From Cryomorpha sp963836915 (GTDB lineage Bacteria; Bacteroidota; Bacteroidia; Flavobacteriales_D; Cryomorphaceae), in contig CAWILH010000002.1 in NCBI GenBank assembly GCA_963836915.1, forward strand, positions 806,001 to 870,000: 64,000 nucleotides of DNA. The letters are read 5' to 3'. The position numbers and the translations under genes were made by a program. The notes under the pieces are model-generated. The model made no database searches. It was not told the origin of the DNA and worked only from the letters and a program-made list of their open reading frames with translations. This document shows, in pieces, positions 17,644 through 27,632 of this stretch (position 1 is its first letter; every line of letters starts with the position of its first letter).

Positions 17644-18522
17644 ATGAATCGAATTAGCTATGTACTTGCCTATGCCTTTTTATGGACTATTACTTGGCTT
17701 CCACTGCGATTGCTCTTTGCAGTTTCCTATGTTTTTTTTCTGATCGTCTATTATGTGCTGGGGTACCGCAAGGAAATAGTGCGCGAGAATCTGCTTCATA
17801 GTTTTCCTGAAAAGACGGAAGCCGAACGGCGCAAAATAGAACGGAAATTCTACCTGCACCTTTGTGACAGCTTTATTGAATGGATGTACCCCTTGCATCA
17901 CAGCTCCAAGCACTTATCCAAGTTTTATAGGTTTAAGAATCCCGAATTGCTCAACCAGCTGCATGGGAAGGGAAAAGGGGTGGTCGGCATTTTGGGGCAT
18001 TATGGCAATTGGGAATACCTGTCCCTGCTGCCACAGTATATCGATCACAAGGTATGGGCTATTCATAAACCATTAAAGAACAAGTACTTCAACGTATTGA
18101 TTAATGATCTTCGCTCCAAGTACGGCGTTAATATGATGACCACAAAGGAAAGCTTCAGGAAGCTGGTGCAGCTATCGCAAGCAGGTGAGACCACCATGAC
18201 CTATTTCCTATCCGATCAGAGTCCACAGAAATCAAAAATCCGGTATTGGACAACATTTTTAAACCAAGAGACCCCCATATTTTTGGGAGCTGAGCAGATC
18301 GCTCGAAAGCTGGACATGGCGGTGGTGTTTATCGATATCATCAAAGTGAAGCGCGGGCATTACGAAATAGAATTCAAATTACTCGCTGAAAATCCAAGCG
18401 AATTTGCGGAGTTTGAAATCACCGAGCTTCATGTCCAGACGCTAGAGCAGCGCATTATGCAAAATCCCTCGCCTTGGCTTTGGAGCCATAAGCGATGGAA
18501 GCATACGAGAGAAGATTATTGA
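17644..18522 (+). CDS. Lysophospholipid/lipid A acyltransferase (LpxL/HtrB family)
   Basis: A 292-residue inner-membrane protein with an N-terminal membrane segment (about residues 20-40) and the LpxL-family acyltransferase domain. The catalytic His-Glu pair is seen in ILGHYGNWEY (about 117-126), and FLSDQSP (about 190) is the second conserved block. It would transfer a secondary acyl chain to lipid A, or a related lipid in Bacteroidota such as an aminolipid. Length is normal. The gene is monocistronic. Confidence 0.9.
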   Translation: MNRISYVLAYAFLWTITWLPLRLLFAVSYVFFLIVYYVLGYRKEIVRENLLHSFPEKTEAERRKIERKFYLHLCDSFIEWMYPLHHSSKHLSKFYRFKNPELLNQLHGKGKGVVGILGHYGNWEYLSLLPQYIDHKVWAIHKPLKNKYFNVLINDLRSKYGVNMMTTKESFRKLVQLSQAGETTMTYFLSDQSPQKSKIRYWTTFLNQETPIFLGAEQIARKLDMAVVFIDIIKVKRGHYEIEFKLLAENPSEFAEFEITELHVQTLEQRIMQNPSPWLWSHKRWKHTREDY

Positions 18523-18657
18523 TCAGAGCGTTCGTAAGTGCGTTGCGATAGCTTAATGCCATTGCGTGACTTCGCGAAAGCATACTCAGAATGTCGAGAT
18601 GGTATCACCTGATATTCTAATGTAGTTGAAAGCTATAACCGACTGAATTTAATACCA

Positions 18658-19026
18658 TTAAGCTGAAGGCTGGCAAGCACTGCTCACTACGGTAATCAGC
18701 TGGCTCATCTCAAAGGGTTTGGCTACAAAATAATCAGCGCCGGCGCGAAGGCATTCTGCGTGCGCATCGGGATGCGCCGAGATCATGACAATTTTGATGT
18801 GGTCGAACCTATTGTCGGCTTTGATATCAGCGCATATTTCCCTTCCATCGGCGCCGGCCAGGAGCATATCCATAAGCACAGCGTTGGGGTTTATTTCTTC
18901 GAGAAATTCTTTAATGCCGTTGGTATCGAGTTTTACATCAACCTTAAATCCCTTCATCTCAAGCATGGCTTTGAGCATGGTCACGATATCTTTATTATCA
19001 TCGACTATTAAAATGTGGTTTTCCAA
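18658..19026 (-). CDS. Single-domain response regulator
   Basis: A 122-residue receiver domain with no output domain. Asp9 and Asp10 (ILIVDDNKDI) form the acidic pocket, Asp53 in LMDMLL is the likely phosphorylation site, and the conserved Lys is in FVAKPF near residue 103. It starts 16 bp after the end of the PAS kinase gene, so it is very likely the kinase's partner and may act through protein contacts, as CheY-like proteins do. Confidence 0.92.
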   Translation of the reverse strand: MENHILIVDDNKDIVTMLKAMLEMKGFKVDVKLDTNGIKEFLEEINPNAVLMDMLLAGADGREICADIKADNRFDHIKIVMISAHPDAHAECLRAGADYFVAKPFEMSQLITVVSSACQPSA

Positions 19027-19041
19027 TTTTTGCAGTTCTAT

Positions 19042-22000
19042 TTAGCGTTCAAGCGGAATAGTAAAATAGAACGTAGACCCTTTGCCGAGCTCACTTTCAA
19101 GATCTATCATCCCGCTGTGGCGCTTTATTATTTCAGCGACTATGTTTAAGCCAATCCCAAATCCCGGAAAAGTCTTTTCGTTTTTGCCTTCTACCCTATA
19201 GAAGCGCTCAAAGATATGCCTTTGATCTTTTTTACCTATGCCGATTCCCTGATCTTTGACGGCCAAATAGGCGCTCCTCCCCTTCTTTTCGGCTGTGACG
19301 GATACTACGGCATTTTCGCCAGAATATTTGATAGCATTGGTGAGTAGATTAATGATCACTTGGCTTATCCGCTCTTGATCGGCATTGACCATGAGCGACC
19401 CGCCATGAGAAAATTCAATTTGCGCCGTAGGGTAGATCTTTTTGATCTCAGCTATTATCTCACGCGCATTTTCCATAAAGTCAAATTGCTCAAAGTCCAA
19501 AGAGAGACCCCCTTGGCTGATCTTTGATAGATCGAGCAGGTCAGTGATCAGGTTGGTGAGCGTCCCCACCTGTCTGTCAACAGTATGCAGTGAATTTATC
19601 AAAAATTCATCCTTGCTCTGGGCGTACATCTCCCGCATCATTTGTACATAGCCTTTAATAGATGTAATGGGTGTCTTTAGCTCGTGGCTGGCCATGCTTA
19701 TAAAGAAGTCCTTTTGCTGGTCGAGCTCCTTAATCGTCTGTATATCGGTGCTGGCACCGACCCACATGTGAATGGTTCCATCGCTCTTACGCTGCGGCAC
19801 TGCGCGGCTCAGCTGCCATCGGTACTCACCATCATGTCGTCTAAAGCGATGTTCAAACAGAAACTCTTCACCGCTATTGACGGACTTTGTCCAAGTCAAG
19901 GCATTCATTTCGCGTTCATCGGGATGCACGACTTCTATCCATTTGCCACCGAGCATTTCGGCTTCGCTAAGGCCAGTGTATTGAAATACAGAATTGTTCC
20001 AATAATTCAAAACCCCATCGGCAGTGGCCGTCCATATGAATTGTGGCATGGTATCGGCGAGCAGCCTGAAGCGCTGTTCGCTTTTCACCAAGGCACGCGA
20101 CTGTGCCTTTTCCCGTGTAATATCACGCATGGTTCCAAGCATATGCGAAGGCTCTAGATCATTATCATAATAAACCTTTCCTTGAGTACGCACCCAGCGC
20201 ATGGCCCCGTCTCTGCGAAGTATCCGCACTTCGTAATGCAATTTTCCCGTTCGGATGGCGCGCTTCATAGCCTCGGCAACCATGCCCTCACGATCGGCAG
20301 GGTAGATCGCTTCTTTCACTTCGGACATGCTTAACTGCTTATCAAGTGCAAAACCCATGATGTCGGCAAATCTGGGAGAATGGATCAGACTATCATCCCC
20401 GAGATCCTGCTCCCAAGTTGCAAGCCCCGTAGACTCTGTGGCCAACCGTAGCCGCTCTTCGGCATCTTCGAGTTTGCGACGTGCCTTCAATTTGGCTGTC
20501 ATATCATTCACACATGCCATGACCCCATACACATCCCCGTTTTCCCTGAAAAGGGGGGAGTATTCAAGGTCTACATAATAGGTCGACATTCCATCTGGCC
20601 GATCGATGACTGCCTTGGCTTCGGTCTCTTGGTAGGTTTCTCCTGTATTCAAGACTTGTGCTAGCAGGGCTGGAAATTTTTGCCCTTTAAGCTCGGGAAA
20701 TACGTCCAGTAAATTCTTGCCCTGCACTTGTTGGAGCGTCCTTCCCCAAAAAGTATTGAGCATGGCGTGATTTGCCGTGTCGATCACGAGATCGTCGCCC
20801 ACGAATATTGCTATCGGCATGGGCGCCCTGAGCACCAACTCTCTGAAATGTGCTTCGCGCTCCTTCAGCTTTCGGGCTGTAATTACAGTGTCGGTCACTT
20901 CAGTGCCCACCACCATTATTCCCATTACTAGATTTGAATCGTCTATCAGCGGGTGGTAGACCAAATTAAAAAAGGCCTGTTCGGGATGTCCATCCCTGAG
21001 TATGGTAATTTCTTCTTCGGGGCTGGTATAAGACTTTCCGGAAGCCATGACCCCTTGAAAAATGGGTTCAACCGCTGCCTTTACTTCTGGCAAGGCTTCA
21101 AATAACGGTCTATTGAGCACTTCATCCAGTTTTTTATGGACTATCTGCAAATAGGCATCATTGCCCATCTCGAGAATATAATCCTTCCCTCGAAAAATTG
21201 CGACCCCCATGGGTGCCTGCTCCACCGATTTGCGGAAGCGGCGTTCGCTCTCCAATATCTTTTGTTCTTGTTTATGCTCTTTAGAAATATCGAAAAGCAC
21301 GCCGCTTAATTTCACGGCTCTGCCATCTTCAAAACTGGCCAAGCCCCGGGCGTGGATCATTCTCGGTTCGCCATTTTCAGGCTCCAACATATAGGTGATG
21401 TCGTAGAGTCCGTCGGAACCTGGCGCCAGCGCTGACTGGATGGCCTCGGCCACCCGGTTTCTATCCTTCTTGGCAACCGCATCGAGGCCTATACGAAAGT
21501 CGACAGCAACATTCTCATCCAAACCAAACCATGTTTTCAGAAGCTTATCGGCCCTGAACATATTGGTATCAGGTAAATAATCGAACGTAGCCAGCCCCGC
21601 TGACTGAATGGCAAAGTTGAGCTGGCTGTTGGCATCATTCAAAGCTTTCTCCAAGGCTCTGTCCTTGGATGTATCCATCGCCACGGCCATCACTCCCTGA
21701 ATTGAACCATCATCGTCGCGCAATGGGCTGAATGAAAAATTATAATGCCGGCCTGCCCCGTCATTTCCGGCAGGGTCAAAATAATCCGGATGGCTCACCA
21801 CCTCGCCATTCAAAACAGATTTAAATAAGGGCTTCACCACATCCCAGCTCCTGGAAAAGGTTAGATCAGGGGAATTTCCCAAAGCTTCGGGATGTAGTTT
21901 ATCCCCCAAAATATGGATATACGCATCATTGTAGAATTGAACGAGATTTGAACCCCAGGCGATATACATCGGAAATGGATTATCAAGGATCAAGCTTAGA

Positions 22001-22149
22001 TAATTGCGAAGTGCATTAGGCCAATTGTCACGATGCCCCATGGAAGTGCTGGCCCAATCCTTTCGGGCGATGCGCTCGGCCATCTCCCCTGTATGGGCAT
22101 TATTGGTGGCCGTTGCCAAGTCTTCTGGATAACTCGTTTTTCTATTCAT
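19042..22149 (-). CDS. Multi-PAS sensor histidine kinase
   Basis: A 1035-residue kinase with no clear transmembrane segment, so it probably senses in the cytoplasm. About five or six PAS-type repeats occupy residues 30 to about 800; several end in the PAC-like pattern 'VMA-x-x-x-D-T/I-T'. The dimerisation box FFISMASHELKTPITS holds the phospho-accepting His822. The ATPase domain follows, with N box LLTNAIKYS, G1 DQGIGIG, F box IFERFYRVEGK and G2 GFGIGLNIV. Ligands of the PAS units are unknown. The adjacent receiver gene 16 bp downstream is the probable phosphate acceptor. Confidence 0.93.
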   Translation of the reverse strand: MNRKTSYPEDLATATNNAHTGEMAERIARKDWASTSMGHRDNWPNALRNYLSLILDNPFPMYIAWGSNLVQFYNDAYIHILGDKLHPEALGNSPDLTFSRSWDVVKPLFKSVLNGEVVSHPDYFDPAGNDGAGRHYNFSFSPLRDDDGSIQGVMAVAMDTSKDRALEKALNDANSQLNFAIQSAGLATFDYLPDTNMFRADKLLKTWFGLDENVAVDFRIGLDAVAKKDRNRVAEAIQSALAPGSDGLYDITYMLEPENGEPRMIHARGLASFEDGRAVKLSGVLFDISKEHKQEQKILESERRFRKSVEQAPMGVAIFRGKDYILEMGNDAYLQIVHKKLDEVLNRPLFEALPEVKAAVEPIFQGVMASGKSYTSPEEEITILRDGHPEQAFFNLVYHPLIDDSNLVMGIMVVGTEVTDTVITARKLKEREAHFRELVLRAPMPIAIFVGDDLVIDTANHAMLNTFWGRTLQQVQGKNLLDVFPELKGQKFPALLAQVLNTGETYQETEAKAVIDRPDGMSTYYVDLEYSPLFRENGDVYGVMACVNDMTAKLKARRKLEDAEERLRLATESTGLATWEQDLGDDSLIHSPRFADIMGFALDKQLSMSEVKEAIYPADREGMVAEAMKRAIRTGKLHYEVRILRRDGAMRWVRTQGKVYYDNDLEPSHMLGTMRDITREKAQSRALVKSEQRFRLLADTMPQFIWTATADGVLNYWNNSVFQYTGLSEAEMLGGKWIEVVHPDEREMNALTWTKSVNSGEEFLFEHRFRRHDGEYRWQLSRAVPQRKSDGTIHMWVGASTDIQTIKELDQQKDFFISMASHELKTPITSIKGYVQMMREMYAQSKDEFLINSLHTVDRQVGTLTNLITDLLDLSKISQGGLSLDFEQFDFMENAREIIAEIKKIYPTAQIEFSHGGSLMVNADQERISQVIINLLTNAIKYSGENAVVSVTAEKKGRSAYLAVKDQGIGIGKKDQRHIFERFYRVEGKNEKTFPGFGIGLNIVAEIIKRHSGMIDLESELGKGSTFYFTIPLER

Positions 22150-22884
22150 TCTAAATTACCACCGCAGCCTTATCGGTGCGGCTCCCTTTGAATCCTGTAT
22201 TTGAATTGAGAATTGATTTGGTTGCCAAATTTCGATAATTGGATTTTAATATTCAAATTTTTTTAAACCCGTTTAAAATTTTAATGAACTATCTATTAAT
22301 ACGATAGCAGATCAGCGCGATGAAAACTAACTTGTTGAATAATTTATCGAGTTATCTTGATTGTAAAGAGATCAGAATTTATTCAAATGGAACAATCGAG
22401 ATAGATTTGTGAAATTATCGAATCGCAACATGATTGAAAACGAAGCGAATATTTACTTCCTTTCCGATTAGAAATGATAAGATCCGGCATAGTGTTTTCG
22501 GCTGGAAAATGAAATCAGACGCCCTTAAAATACTAGTCAATAAGGAAATTTTTCTGCCAGAGTGATTGAAAAGCTAAAAAACACGCTGACATAGGCATGG
22601 GTCAGAAGAAGGATGGGACGCAAATGATTTTTCAAAAGGACGTAGATTTCGAATGAATGCTCATACTTCATTTCAAAAAGGCTCAATCTATTCCAGCCCT
22701 TATAGAAATGCCATATTGGAAGTATACTGTTTGATATGATCCAATTTGATTTGAAAATTTCAATCTCAATAAAAAATCAGTAGAAAACCCCTGGAAATCA
22801 ATTCTGTATAATGACTAAGCCTGCCCAGCTAGCTACTTTCGCAACAGCGTACTGTCAATAGCGCCATTCAAGTACGATGGTCAT
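22150..22884. other. 735-bp gene-poor, AT-rich gap
   Basis: No reading frame of useful length, tRNA or strong terminator was seen here on either strand. The base composition is clearly more AT-rich than the flanking genes. It contains scattered short frames interrupted by stops (for example around 22320-22410) that could be the debris of a lost gene, but no domain can be named. The first 100 bp presumably hold the promoter of the kinase gene; no exact TAnnTTTG was found. Confidence 0.4.
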
Positions 22885-24395
22885 TCAATAGGTGCCTTTA
22901 TTTCCTACATCGTTTCGATAATTGATCGTGGGCTTGAGTGGTATTTTCAATCCATCGGTTTCTTTGAGCCAAGCAAAAAGCTGTTTTTTTAGCTCCAGCC
23001 CTATTTTACGGTATTCCGGGTCGGCTATGAGATTATTCATCTCATACGGATCGGCCTTTAAGTCGAAAAGCTCATTGGTATCCCACACCCCTTGATAATA
23101 AATGAACTTGTACTGATCGGTGCGGACGGCAAAGGTGGTAGGTGTTTGCGGAAACGGCGCTTCCCAATAATACTCGTAAAAAATCTCTTCTCGCGGCCAT
23201 TCTCCGTCTTTATTGCTGAGCAAATTGGCAAAACTAAAGCCCTGCATTTGCGAAGGCTTAGGCGCTCCAGCCAGATCGAGAAAAGTGGCCCAAGGTCTAC
23301 ATTCATTACCCCCTGTTCTATCACACTGCCCGGAGCGATCAGCCCTGGAGCCCAAGCGATCAGTGGCACGCGCATAGATTCTTCATAGGCATGGCGCTTA
23401 TCTATCAACCCATGCTCACCAAAGCTGAAACCATTATCGCCCATATACATGATGATGGTTTCTTCAGCAATACCTTGGTCTTCAACCCATTCTATGATGC
23501 GCTCTATGCTTTCATCTACCGACTGGAGTGTCTCAAAATACCGCTGATAAAACTGATCAAATGGGATAGCATCGTGGTACATAAAGTCTACTCCATGCCA
23601 GCTATATCGCTGCTTTTTGACCCATTCGGGTATTCCATCCAAGTTTACGTTGCCTTCCGGCAAATCCCTATCGCCAAAAACATTGCTGGTATCGCTCGCC
23701 GTAAGATTGATCGACGGCGGATAACTGATCTTCATGTCATCATACATCCCCCTATGCCGCTTGGCTGGCTGAAATTCTGCGTGCACACCCTTATGCGAAA
23801 GGTATAGGCAAAATGGCTTTTCTTTATCCTGTTTCTCCATCCATTCTACCGCATAGTCGGTGAGCAGATCGGTGATGTATGTACTGTCTTTAAAGGCTAT
23901 ACGCTCACCATCTACATTTAATATTGGATTATAATATACGCCTTGCCCCTTAAAGCTCAGCCAATAATCGAAGCCTGGCTGGCGCTCATCTTCGGTATGT
24001 CCCATATGCCATTTTCCCATAAAGGCCGTGCGATAACCCGCTTTTTGCAGGTATTCGGGAAAGAAGCGAAGATCGGCCGGCATATCGGCATCATTATCTA
24101 CCACGGTATGAGTATGCGCGTACTGTCCCGTTAGGATGGATGCGCGGGATGGGGAACAGAGCGCAGTGCTCACATAGGCATTTTTAAGGTGGACTCCTTC
24201 CGCCGCCATGCGATCCATGCCTGGAGTTTTTATGCCTTCTACCCTTCCCATAAAAGCCATGGCGTCATAGCGGTGGTCATCGCTTAATATGAAGATTATG
24301 TTCTTCTTTTTACGCTTATTTTGAGCTGATATAAGGTTCGGGATTAGGCTCATGGCCAATAGCAGGAGCGGAATAAAACGGGTAGTTCGGGCCAT
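22885..24395 (-). pseudogene. Sulfatase (arylsulfatase A type), frameshifted
   Basis: An exported sulfatase with a signal peptide (FIPLLLLAMSLIPNLISAQ). The N-terminal metal site NIIFILSDDHRYD and the sulfatase signature CSPSRASILTGQYAH (Cys of the formylglycine precursor) are intact, as are FMGKWHMGH and MYMGDNGFSFGEHGLIDKR. The frame is lost near 23289-23297: after MNVDLGP the first frame runs into unrelated residues, while the other frame continues with TFLDLAGAPKPSQMQGFSF and the normal C-terminal region to 22885. One missing base in a GGCCA context explains it. It would cleave sulfate esters from polysaccharides; the substrate is unknown. Confidence 0.88.
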
Positions 24396-24560
24396 AGCAG
24401 GTTTTTTAGCATCTAAGTACAGCGCAATATCGGATTTTTAGAAAAATTTAAAGTGGAGTTCCGCGCTAGCTTACTGCGTGTAGCGATGACAGAGATGGTG
24501 CAGAAACGCTTGGTGCCATGACATCACAATTTCCTTACCTTTCGCGACATACTGTTCATT

Positions 24561-25085
24561 ATGAAAGATTGGTTTAATTCTACCCTCGATAATCTTTCGC
24601 CCATTGCCATTACGGCCTTAGCGATTTATATCGTTCTCATCATCTTCACCCGGCTGGCCGGTAAGCGGAGCTTTTCAAAAATGTCGAGCTTCGATTTTGC
24701 CATTACCGTATCGATCGGTTCTATTTTGGCGACCGCCATTCTATCAAAGAGCGTTTCACTTGAGCAGGCTGTCTGGGGACTTGCGTCCATCTATCTTATC
24801 CAGATGGGCTCTGCATCACTTCGGCGCTATGGCTGGTTTAGGAAGCTGATCGATAATCCGCCCCTCCTGTTAATGGATGGTCAAGAAATACTTTTTGAAA
24901 ACCTGAAAAAAGCGAAGGTCACCGAATCTGACTTAAAGTCAAAGCTGCGCGAAGCCAATGTGATCGAACTTTCGGAAGTGAAGGCGGTGATATTTGAAAG
25001 CACGGGCGATATTTCGGTTTTGCACGCGAGTGACCGTGAGAAAAAAATGGACGATTATATTATGGACGGGGTGCGGATGAAATAA
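24561..25085 (+). CDS. DUF421 (YetF-like) membrane protein
   Basis: A 174-residue protein with three hydrophobic N-terminal segments (about 13-32, 45-65, 70-85) and a cytoplasmic DUF421 domain. FTRLAGKRSFSKMSSFDFAITVSIGSI is the family hallmark, followed by DNPPLLLMDGQEI in the soluble part. The function of the family is unresolved; some members influence spore or envelope properties. A 7-of-8 match to the -7 box (TACCTTTC, 24536-24543) lies just upstream. Confidence 0.85.
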   Translation: MKDWFNSTLDNLSPIAITALAIYIVLIIFTRLAGKRSFSKMSSFDFAITVSIGSILATAILSKSVSLEQAVWGLASIYLIQMGSASLRRYGWFRKLIDNPPLLLMDGQEILFENLKKAKVTESDLKSKLREANVIELSEVKAVIFESTGDISVLHASDREKKMDDYIMDGVRMK

Positions 25086-25172
25086 TCCTTATGCACTTTC
25101 AACTGCTCCTTTCATTGGCCGGTTTTTCGTTCTAATAGTTTAGCTTTAGCCACAAAATCCCAGATTCACAGT

Positions 25173-25895
25173 ATGGTCAAAGTTTTCAGGAAGCTACGGC
25201 TCCGCGATATTGAAAAAGGCCGCATAGGGCGGTATTTTCTCTACGCCATCGGAGAAATAGTCCTTGTGGTAATCGGCATCTTCATCGCCTTGCAGCTCAA
25301 TTTAGTGAGCGAAACGAAGAAGCGCGAAAACCGTGGAATGGAAATCCTTAAAGAAATTCGCATCTCTTTAATTCAAGACACCCTGGCAATGGCCAGTTCA
25401 GTAGAAGCCATGAGCGGCTCCAAGCGGGCAATTAAGGTGCTGCTCAATTCTCCTATTTGGGGTGAAGACCTGCCAACGGAGATGTTTCGCGCTACGAATG
25501 GTGTCTTGCTAACCAGTCAAAAGTCAGCGTTTGAGCAGCTTAAATCTGCCGGATTCGAGTATATCGGAAACGACTCATTGCGCAGCCTGATCTTGGAGTA
25601 TTATGATTATGAAGTGCCCGAAGTGGAAATGCGGCTAGAAGCGAATCTAAATCAATTCAATGAAACTGAATTGATCCCGCTCCTGTACCGCGAGTTCAAC
25701 CTTGCTCCGATCGATACATCCATGACGGAGTATGATTTAATTCCGAAAGATTATGTAAGCTTGGCGAATGACCCGAACTATGCGAGTGTCCTCTCATTTA
25801 AATATATTTTTTTTGATCAAGAGCAAGCAAATCTCATACGTCTGAAAAATTCGGCGCGGGATCTGCTTGCCGCAATCGAACGGGAGCTATCATAG
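25173..25895 (+). CDS. DUF6090 family membrane protein
   Basis: A 240-residue protein. It begins with KVFRKLRLRDIEKGRIGRYFLYAIGEIVLVVIGIFIALQ, the signature start of a protein family that is abundant in Bacteroidota: a short basic stretch and a single membrane helix, followed by a helical soluble domain. No catalytic motif is visible and no function is known for the family. It stands 87 bp downstream of the DUF421 gene in the same direction and may be co-transcribed. Confidence 0.8.
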   Translation: MVKVFRKLRLRDIEKGRIGRYFLYAIGEIVLVVIGIFIALQLNLVSETKKRENRGMEILKEIRISLIQDTLAMASSVEAMSGSKRAIKVLLNSPIWGEDLPTEMFRATNGVLLTSQKSAFEQLKSAGFEYIGNDSLRSLILEYYDYEVPEVEMRLEANLNQFNETELIPLLYREFNLAPIDTSMTEYDLIPKDYVSLANDPNYASVLSFKYIFFDQEQANLIRLKNSARDLLAAIERELS

Positions 25896-26020
25896 GGCGG
25901 TTGTCGCATTCGCCTTACTTTCCCAAAAGGCCATTGAGCGGCCGGACTATGGCAATCATAGACCAATTAATGGCCCTAAGTGAACGGGAACAGCAAAGAT
26001 TTTTTAGTCATTTGGCCACC

Positions 26021-26926
26021 CTATTCTTTCAGCCATTTTTGGCTCTGCACTGCTCCTTCCATTGCTACTTCCACGATATACAGGCCTTTTGGCAAATGGC
26101 TGACATCGAGATGATACCGATCGGAATAGACTTCCGCATTGAGCACCACGCTTCCATGAGCAGAAAATAATCTCAGCGTGAACGGTTGAAATTCTGGGAC
26201 GTGAACGACTACTCGATCGCTCGCAGGATTGGGCATTATTTGGAAGCCCGGGGCTTCGCGCTGCGCCAAGCCCATGACAATCTGCCTATAGCAATTCTCA
26301 AAGCGCGGGTCTGTATACGTCTGTTCTATACCCACGCCAGCACAAGTAAGCACCAAGGAATCTGGTAATTCTTCTAGAAAAATCCGTGGTTCCAAAGGAA
26401 ACAAGGGACCATGCAGGCTTCCGATGCCCTTTATCCAAACTTCATCTATGTAGAAAAATCCAAAAATAGGTTCGCCGAACTCAAAAAGCCCGTAAGATGC
26501 TCCCAAGAGTTCCACTTCTGACGTCTGCTCTAGGAGCAGGCCCGCACTAGTAAATTCGAAATCATAGTTCAGGCTATCGCCTATTTCCATACTGAAATCG
26601 TATAGCGTATCCACACCTTGTGCATAGCGGTAAGCCAATACGATGTCGCCTTCGCTTCGGACAAAAGCTTCAAATAAAAAGCCATCTGCAAAATCAGCAT
26701 CGGCCGTGGAGACCATACGGAGCCAGTCTTGTCCATCAATAAGCGTATCGCCCGAGAAGCCATAAATCCGAGTGGTCGTTTGTATAAAACTTGGATCGTC
26801 GATCGAGCCATTTGGATAAATAGTAGCTACATGCCAGCGTGAATCCGGATTTGCAAAATGATCGATAGGCTGGCAAAGAGCGGCAAGCGGTAGAATTGAG
26901 ATTAAGAAGAGTAGAATTGTTTTCAT
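26021..26926 (-). CDS. Secreted protein with T9SS type A sorting domain
   Basis: A 301-residue exported protein with a signal peptide (MKTILLFLISILPLAALCQ). The central part has no recognised domain but contains several Gly/Asp turns and an FDE-like beta structure. The last 80 residues form a type A T9SS sorting domain: FQIMPNPASDRVVVHV, LRLFSAHGSVVL and the final GLYIVEVAMEG...QKWLKE. The protein is therefore exported by the Por system to the cell surface or medium. A 7-of-8 -7 box (minus strand, 26944-26951) lies just upstream. Confidence 0.8.
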   Translation of the reverse strand: MKTILLFLISILPLAALCQPIDHFANPDSRWHVATIYPNGSIDDPSFIQTTTRIYGFSGDTLIDGQDWLRMVSTADADFADGFLFEAFVRSEGDIVLAYRYAQGVDTLYDFSMEIGDSLNYDFEFTSAGLLLEQTSEVELLGASYGLFEFGEPIFGFFYIDEVWIKGIGSLHGPLFPLEPRIFLEELPDSLVLTCAGVGIEQTYTDPRFENCYRQIVMGLAQREAPGFQIMPNPASDRVVVHVPEFQPFTLRLFSAHGSVVLNAEVYSDRYHLDVSHLPKGLYIVEVAMEGAVQSQKWLKE

Positions 26927-27110
26927 CGTGATTGCTTTGACTGCTAAAGTTAAAAAGAATATTGTACAATTATCTAGATCTTCTCAACCCACCCTGGGAG
27001 TGAATTCAACGATAGAATAAGGGCATCTCTAAAAACCCAACAGGATTCAAACAATTAATTGTCAATAATATACCCATTGTTTTCCGGTTGAAATTAAAGA
27101 GTTCTACTGC

Positions 27111-27268
27111 CTAATTAGAGACTGTCAATACAGTCGGGTGGCTGGATCAAAGAGTTCGATAGCAACGCGCGCGCAGTTCTAAACATCAGGGAGTCCCGCT
27201 CGAGCGGGACGACTGTTTTTAGAACAAGTGCAAGGCAGATAGTGGACTCTATGGACAGACACTAATTA
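27111..27268. mobile_element. MITE-like element, copy B, inverted, with flanking 7-bp direct repeats
   Basis: A 144-bp core (27118-27261) lies between two copies of CTAATTA (27111-27117 and 27262-27268). Its reverse complement matches copy A at 6535-6678 with seven differences by eye. The internal 18-bp palindrome with the CTCGAG centre is unchanged. The flanking repeat differs from that of copy A, which is what independent insertions with target duplication would give. The core lacks any reading frame. Confidence 0.75.
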
Positions 27269-27632
27269 AATATACGCCGTCTATTCACGTTAGCCGGAGT
27301 GCAGAACAGATTTTGGTCAGCACGGGCAGCCGCCTGTGAGTTCATGGATGTGCGTAGCTTTATTAGAGCCCTGCCTCGAACGATTTTTAATATGGTGGAT
27401 AGCTCTGAGAAATCTTTCTGGATAGCCCAGGTTAATTGGGTATTCATCAGCTTTCTTTTGCTAGAAAAACACGTTTTCAAGTAATTTAAACGTCTCTACG
27501 AGTGTGAGAATGGTACCTATTCTACGTAGCAGGAGATTTCAAGACACTTCACAATGGCAGCATCAATAAATAGATCAATTCTTTATCATCACTTAAGCCC
27601 AGCTAGCCTACACCCATGTTTACAATAACAAT

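Noticed and set aside
27262..27480. A 72-codon minus-strand frame beside MITE copy B
   Set aside because: The protein (QLTWAIQKDFSELSTILKIV and following) looks like it could be a gene fragment, but there is no recognisable domain, its end falls exactly at the repeat border, and no promoter or conserved neighbour supports it.
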